Assembly: GCA_016295225.1 (NCBI GenBank)
Contig: JAEDLP010000085.1
Coordinates: 1-7,692 of the forward strand
Direction of reading: 5' to 3'
Length of the DNA stretch: 7,692 nucleotides
Origin: Oscillospiraceae bacterium
Lineage (GTDB): Bacteria; Bacillota; Clostridia; Oscillospirales; Oscillospiraceae
A program made the position numbers and the translations under genes. Under the pieces are notes generated by a model. It made no database searches and had not been told where the DNA came from. It saw nothing but the letters and a program-made list of their open reading frames with translations. Each line of letters begins with the position of its first letter. Positions within the stretch are counted from its first letter, which is position 1. Of this stretch, positions 4,381-7,692 are shown one piece after another.

Positions 4381-5493
4381 ATGAAATTCAGCTGTGAAAA
4401 GGCCCTGCTGCAAACCGCCATCATCACCGCTTCCCGGGCAGTCTCTCCCAAGAGCACCATCCCCGCCCTGGAAGGCCTGTTGCTGGAGGCTGAAGCCTCC
4501 GGCACCGTGTTCATCACTGGCTACAATCAGGAGACCGGTATCCGATCCGCCGTTCAGGCCGATGTGACGGAGGTCGGTTCCATGGTCCTTCCCGCCCGTC
4601 TCTTTGGCGAGATCGTTCGGAAAATGGCCGACGACACCCTGGTTTTCCAGGAGGAGAAGCTGAAGGTTCACATCTCTTGCGGCATGAGTGAGTTCGACCT
4701 CATGGGCATTGATCCCGAGGACTTCCCCGAGCTGCCCACCGTGGAATACCAGAACTCCCTGGAAATCCAGGAGCAGACCCTCCGGTCCATGATCGGTCAG
4801 ACCCTCTTCGCCGTCAGCGCCGACGAGAGCCGGCCGGTCCACACCGGCTCCCTCTTTGTGGTGGACGACGACGGGCTCACCATGGTGGCGGTGGACGGCT
4901 TCCGCCTGGCCCTCCGCCGGGAGCAGGTGGCCAGCAAGAACGGCTCCTTCGAATTCGTGGTCCCCGGGGCCTCCCTGTCCGAGGTGGAGAAGATCTGCCG
5001 GGAGACCGACGAGTTGGTTTCCATCCACCAGGGCAGCCGCCATATCCTCTTCAAAATCGGCTCTACCATCCTCATCTCCCGCCGGCTGGAGGGCGAGTTC
5101 CTGGCCTGGCGTCAGGCCATCCCCCGAAACAACCCCATCAAGGTCACTGCCGGCACCAAGCAGCTGCTGTCCTGCATCGACCGCGTGTCCCTCATCGTCA
5201 GCGAAAAGCTGAAAAGTCCCCTCCGCTGTGTTATCGGCGACGGGGAGATCGACATCACCACCAAAACCGCCATCGGCACCGCCCATGACTGCTGCCCGGT
5301 GGAGGGCAGCGGCGGCGGACTGGAGATCGGCTTCAACAACAAGTACATGATGGACGCTCTGAAGGCCGCTCCCATGGATCAGGTCACCCTGGAGCTGTCC
5401 AGCCCTATCACCCCCTGTATCATCGTTCCGGCGGAAGGAGAGGAGAATTTCCTGTTTATGGTTCTGCCGGTCCGGCTGAAAGCGGACTATTAA
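4381..5493 (+). CDS. dnaN: DNA polymerase III beta subunit (sliding clamp)
   Basis: DnaN forms a ring-shaped dimer that encircles DNA and tethers the replicative polymerase; it also binds MutS, MutL, ligase and other partners through its hydrophobic cleft. The 370-residue product has the normal length for three clamp domains (about 1-125, 126-245, 246-370). It begins MKFSCEKALLQTAIITASRAV and contains the expected IPALEGLLLEA (28-38) and GIDPEDFPELP segments. It ends in MVLPVRL, matching the conserved C-terminal (M)P(M/V)R(L) of the partner-binding cleft. ATG 4381 has GGAGG (4369-4373) 7 nt upstream. It follows dnaA across the origin and is probably cotranscribed with it, as in B. subtilis. 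Two palindromes separate it from yaaA downstream. Confidence 0.98.
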   Translation: MKFSCEKALLQTAIITASRAVSPKSTIPALEGLLLEAEASGTVFITGYNQETGIRSAVQADVTEVGSMVLPARLFGEIVRKMADDTLVFQEEKLKVHISCGMSEFDLMGIDPEDFPELPTVEYQNSLEIQEQTLRSMIGQTLFAVSADESRPVHTGSLFVVDDDGLTMVAVDGFRLALRREQVASKNGSFEFVVPGASLSEVEKICRETDELVSIHQGSRHILFKIGSTILISRRLEGEFLAWRQAIPRNNPIKVTAGTKQLLSCIDRVSLIVSEKLKSPLRCVIGDGEIDITTKTAIGTAHDCCPVEGSGGGLEIGFNNKYMMDALKAAPMDQVTLELSSPITPCIIVPAEGEENFLFMVLPVRLKADY

Positions 5494-5516
5494 AGCAGGG
5501 CGTTTGGAATGGACTC

Positions 5517-5547
5517 CCAAAGCCTCCCCTCACAGGGGAGCCTTTGG
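5517..5547. repeat. Palindrome downstream of dnaN
   Basis: CCAAAG (5517-5522) pairs with CTTTGG (5542-5547), and CTCCCCT (5524-5530) with AGGGGAG (5534-5540) around a 3-nt loop, with a single C-C mismatch. It starts 24 nt after the dnaN stop. No T-run follows, so it is not a typical terminator. It resembles short intergenic palindromes dispersed in gut Clostridia genomes, though copy number cannot be judged from one window. Confidence 0.6.
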
Positions 5548-5576
5548 CGTTGATAACCGACCTACCCATTTTGTAG

Positions 5577-5595
5577 GGGCGGATAGCATCCGCCC
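5577..5595. repeat. Second palindrome before yaaA
   Basis: GGGCGGAT (5577-5584) and ATCCGCCC (5588-5595) form a perfect 8-bp stem with a 3-nt loop, 30 bp after the first palindrome and 22 bp before the yaaA ribosome binding site. Flanked by TTTTGTAG and GTGCAGCGGC, it also looks like a dispersed intergenic repeat. It may influence the dnaN/yaaA-recF expression ratio. Confidence 0.6.
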
Positions 5596-5627
5596 GTGCA
5601 GCGGCGTGTGAGAACATAGGAGGTATC

Positions 5628-5840
5628 ATGGAAAAAATCACCGTTTCCATCACCACGGAATTCATCAAGTTAGACTCCCTGCTGAAGCTGGCCAACGTGG
5701 TGGGCAGCGGCGGGGAGGCCAAGATCCTCATCCAGGAGGGAGAGGTTCTGATCAACGGCGAGCCCTGCACCATGCGGGGCAAGAAGATTCGCCCCGGCGA
5801 CGTAGCCGTCCTGCCCGGCGTGGAGATCACCGTCGAATGA
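5628..5840 (+). CDS. yaaA: S4-domain RNA-binding protein YaaA (between dnaN and recF)
   Basis: This 70-residue protein matches the small stand-alone S4 protein encoded between dnaN and recF in Firmicutes (B. subtilis YaaA, also called RlbA; unrelated to E. coli YaaA). The S4 fold is visible at 13-58: IKLDSLLKLANVVGSGGEAK, then ILIQEGEVLINGEP with the typical G-x-V-x-V/I-N-G turn, then RGKKIRPGD. It is expected to bind structured RNA, perhaps in ribosome assembly; its exact role is not well settled. ATG 5628 follows AGGAGG (5618-5623) at 4 nt. Its stop overlaps the recF start as ATGA, so the two are translationally coupled. Confidence 0.93.
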   Translation: MEKITVSITTEFIKLDSLLKLANVVGSGGEAKILIQEGEVLINGEPCTMRGKKIRPGDVAVLPGVEITVE

Positions 5841-6940
5841 GGCTGCAATCCATTTCTCTGGACGGTTTTCGCAACTACGAGGACTTTTCCGTGGATTTCG
5901 TCCCCGGGGTGAACGTCATCTGCGGGGAGAACGCCCAGGGAAAGACCAATCTGCTGGAGGCCATCGGCTTCCTGTCCGGGGCCAAGTCCCACCGGGCCCG
6001 GGGAGACAAGGAGCTCATCTCCTTCCACCGGGAACGGGGGACCATTGCCGCCCAGGTGGAGAGCCGGGACCGGGACTTTTTGATCGAGGCCCAGCTCTTT
6101 CGGGGCGTCCGGCGGAAGCTCTTCGTGAACCATGTGAAGCTGAAAACCGCCGGGGAGCTGTCGGGCATCGTCCAGACCGTCCTCTTCTGCCCGGAGGATC
6201 TGTCCCTCATCAAGTCCGGGGCGGCGGAGCGGCGGTCCTTTCTGGACCACGCCATCTGTCAGCTTCGTCCCCGGTACGCCGAGGCCCTGGCCCAGTACCA
6301 CAAATTGCTGGACCACAAGACCCGGATTCTGCGGGACTGGGAGAAAAATCCCGGTCTGCTCCACGTGCTGGAGGATTTTAACGAGGCCATGGCCCGGGCC
6401 GGAGCCCTGGTCATCCACTACCGGGCCCATTTTGTTCGAAAGCTGGCGGAGAGAGCGTCGGAGATTCAGCGGGAATTTTCCGGCGGCCGGGAGGAACTGG
6501 AGATTTCTTACCAGACGGTAAGCACTGTCCAGGACCCCTTAGGCCCCACCGTGGAACTCTGCGAGGCCATCCGTCGTCACCAGGAAAGCCACGCCCGGGC
6601 GGAGATGGAGGCCCGCTCCTGTCTGTCCGGTCCCCACAAGGACGACCTGCTGGCCAAAATCAACGGCCAGCCTGCCCGGCAGTTCGCCTCCCAGGGCCAG
6701 ACCCGAACGGCCGCCCTGTCCCTGAAGCTGGCCGAACGGGAGCTCTTCCAAGACGACACCGGCCAGTGGCCCATTCTTCTGCTGGACGACGTCCTCTCCG
6801 AGCTGGACGCCCGCCGCCAGGACTTTGTCCTCCGGCGGATCACCGGAGGACAGGTCTTCATCACCGGCTGCGAAGTCCCCCAGGGGGAGTTCGACGAAGG
6901 GAAAATCATCCGCATCCGGGGCGGAAAACTGGAGGTTTGA
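5837..6940 (+). CDS. recF: DNA replication and repair protein RecF
   Basis: RecF is an SMC/ABC-like ATPase that, with RecO and RecR, loads RecA at single-strand gaps and helps restart stalled forks. The 367 residues show the full set: N-terminal LDGFRNYEDFSVDF (8-21), Walker A GENAQGKT (30-37), the FCPEDLSLIKSG and RRSFLD segments, the ABC signature region SQGQTRT (285-291) and Walker B ILLLDDVLSELD (313-324) with its D-loop. The usual signature is SQGQQRT-like; the T at 289 is a small change. The ATG overlaps the yaaA stop by 4 bp and no strong Shine-Dalgarno is seen, which fits translational coupling. Length is normal for the family. Confidence 0.97.
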   Translation: MRLQSISLDGFRNYEDFSVDFVPGVNVICGENAQGKTNLLEAIGFLSGAKSHRARGDKELISFHRERGTIAAQVESRDRDFLIEAQLFRGVRRKLFVNHVKLKTAGELSGIVQTVLFCPEDLSLIKSGAAERRSFLDHAICQLRPRYAEALAQYHKLLDHKTRILRDWEKNPGLLHVLEDFNEAMARAGALVIHYRAHFVRKLAERASEIQREFSGGREELEISYQTVSTVQDPLGPTVELCEAIRRHQESHARAEMEARSCLSGPHKDDLLAKINGQPARQFASQGQTRTAALSLKLAERELFQDDTGQWPILLLDDVLSELDARRQDFVLRRITGGQVFITGCEVPQGEFDEGKIIRIRGGKLEV

Positions 6941-6967
6941 CCGGTTTTCCAGACCAATTTCGGGTTT

Positions 6968-6984
6968 CATCCTGTGGTAGGATG
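6968..6984 (+). repeat. Hairpin between recF and remB
   Basis: CATCCT (6968-6973) and AGGATG (6979-6984) form a perfect 6-bp stem with a 5-nt loop in the 61-nt gap after recF, and G-U pairs could extend it. It ends 2 nt before the AAAGGAAGG that serves as remB ribosome binding site. It lacks a T-run, so it is more likely a leader or stability element than a terminator. Confidence 0.4.
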
Positions 6985-7001
6985 GGAAAGGAAGGTCTGT
7001 T

Positions 7002-7271
7002 ATGTATCTTCACTTAGGCTCCTCCGTGGTAGTCCCCCAGGGGGACATTCTGGGGATCTTCGACCTGGATAACACCACCTACTCCCGCATCACTCGGGAT
7101 TTTCTGGCTTCGGCGGAGGTTCTGGGCCAGGTGGTGACCATCGGCGAGGATCTGCCCAAATCCTTTCTCCTCTGCCGGGACAAGGCCGGCCGGGATACCG
7201 TCTATCTCTCCCAGCTTTCGTCTGCCACTCTCCTGAAACGAGTGGAGTCCGGCAGGTTCGAGACCTTTTAA
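7002..7271 (+). CDS. remB: DUF370 / RemB-like extracellular matrix regulator
   Basis: This 89-residue protein matches the DUF370 family and occupies the locus of B. subtilis yaaB (remB) between recF and gyrB. In B. subtilis, RemA (a paralogue) is a DNA-binding activator of biofilm matrix operons, and RemB affects the same process; whether this host makes a similar matrix is unknown. Family features are LGSSVVVPQGDILGIFDLDN (5-24), the RITRDFL segment, DLPKSFLL (50-57) and VYLSQLSSATLLKR (67-80). ATG 7002 follows AAAGGAAGG (6987-6995). It has no signal peptide or membrane segment. The last residues (VESGRFETF) are variable tail. A 47-nt gap separates it from gyrB, which is probably in the same transcript. 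Confidence 0.92.
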   Translation: MYLHLGSSVVVPQGDILGIFDLDNTTYSRITRDFLASAEVLGQVVTIGEDLPKSFLLCRDKAGRDTVYLSQLSSATLLKRVESGRFETF

Positions 7272-7318
7272 TTTGTCCCATCCCTTTTCATTCTCGCGTT
7301 ACGGAGGTAACTGGAACT

Positions 7319-7692
7319 ATGGAACAGTTGGAAAATAAAAACACCACCGCGGTGGAACATGAATACGGCGCCTCGGAGATTCAGGTGCTGGAGGGCCTGG
7401 AGGCCGTCCGGAAGCGTCCGGGTATGTACATCGGCTCTACTTCCGCCAGCGGCCTGCACCATCTGGTATATGAGATCGTGGATAACTCCATTGACGAAGC
7501 CCTGGCCGGTTACTGCACCAAAATCACGGTGACCATCGGCAAAGACAATATCATCACCGTCACCGACAACGGCCGCGGCATTCCCGTGGACATCCAGCAG
7601 CAGACCGGCAAGCCTGCTCTGGAAGTGGTCTACACCATCCTCCACGCCGGCGGCAAGTTCGGCGGCGGCGGCTACAAGGTCTCCGGCGGCCT
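7319..7692 (+). CDS. gyrB: DNA gyrase subunit B, N-terminal part (3' end outside window)
   Basis: GyrB is the ATPase subunit of DNA gyrase, which introduces negative supercoils ahead of replication forks. The 124 visible codons cover the first half of the GHKL ATP-binding domain: LEGLEAVRKRPGMYIGS (24-40), then HHLVYEIVDNSIDEALAG (47-64) with the catalytic Glu (E52) and Mg-binding Asn (N56), VTDNGRGIPVD (81-91) with the adenine-contacting Asp (D83), and LHAGGKFGGGGYKVSGG (108-124) at the ATP lid. These motifs are intact. The ATG at 7319 has GGAGG (7303-7307) 11 nt upstream, a rather long spacing. An extension of about 20 residues precedes the conserved core. ParE is the main alternative, but the recF-remB context points to GyrB. 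Confidence 0.96.
   Translation, partial: MEQLENKNTTAVEHEYGASEIQVLEGLEAVRKRPGMYIGSTSASGLHHLVYEIVDNSIDEALAGYCTKITVTIGKDNIITVTDNGRGIPVDIQQQTGKPALEVVYTILHAGGKFGGGGYKVSGG

Noticed and set aside
4324..5520. A 398-codon open frame on the minus strand across dnaN
   Set aside because: Antisense shadow of the conserved dnaN frame with Gly/Asp/Leu/His-rich composition and no domain.
5456..6430. A 324-codon open frame on the minus strand across yaaA and recF
   Set aside because: Antisense to two genes with intact motifs; composition is that of a shadow frame.

Overview
This window is a chromosomal replication-origin (oriC) region of a Gram-positive, Firmicutes-type bacterium. The gene order is yidC-yidD-rnpA-rpmH on the minus strand, then a divergence point, then dnaA-dnaN-yaaA-recF-remB-gyrB on the plus strand. 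This matches the classic arrangement of Bacillus and the Clostridia, including the small S4-domain gene (yaaA) between dnaN and recF and the DUF370 gene (remB/yaaB) between recF and gyrB. GC-rich coding sequence, a YidC without lipobox or signal peptide, and short GC-rich palindromes between genes suggest a gut Clostridia/Oscillospiraceae-like organism. That assignment is inference, not proof.

Left arm (1-2374, minus strand). A perfect-consensus sigma-A promoter (TTGACA-18-TATAAT, 2345-2374) drives rpmH (L34). Then come rnpA (RNase P protein, GTG start), yidD (ATGA overlap with rnpA) and yidC (membrane insertase, running off the left edge). The operon joins ribosome production, tRNA processing and membrane protein insertion. 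It carries several RNA-level structures: a Shine-Dalgarno sequence in the loop of a 6-bp hairpin before rpmH, a large nested palindrome between rpmH and rnpA, and a short hairpin plus T-run and a long inverted repeat between yidD and yidC.

Origin (2219-2755 and 4073-4380). The origin looks bipartite around dnaA, as in B. subtilis. Upstream of dnaA are two DnaA boxes, one lying exactly between the -35 and -10 of the likely dnaA promoter. Downstream of dnaA at least five boxes or box-like sites lie within about 130 bp. The last is followed by A-rich sequence and triplets resembling the DnaA-trio unwinding element. The boxes here favour TTTTCCACA/CTTTCCACA over TTATCCACA.

Right arm (2756-7692, plus strand). 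Initiator DnaA, sliding clamp DnaN, S4 RNA-binding YaaA, recombination mediator RecF (ATGA overlap with yaaA), DUF370 regulator RemB, and the N-terminal 124 codons of GyrB (running off the right edge). Two adjacent perfect or near-perfect palindromes separate dnaN from yaaA.

All ten genes belong to known core families. I found no mobile element, CRISPR array, tRNA, rRNA or undescribed gene system. The points worth a second look are regulatory and structural.
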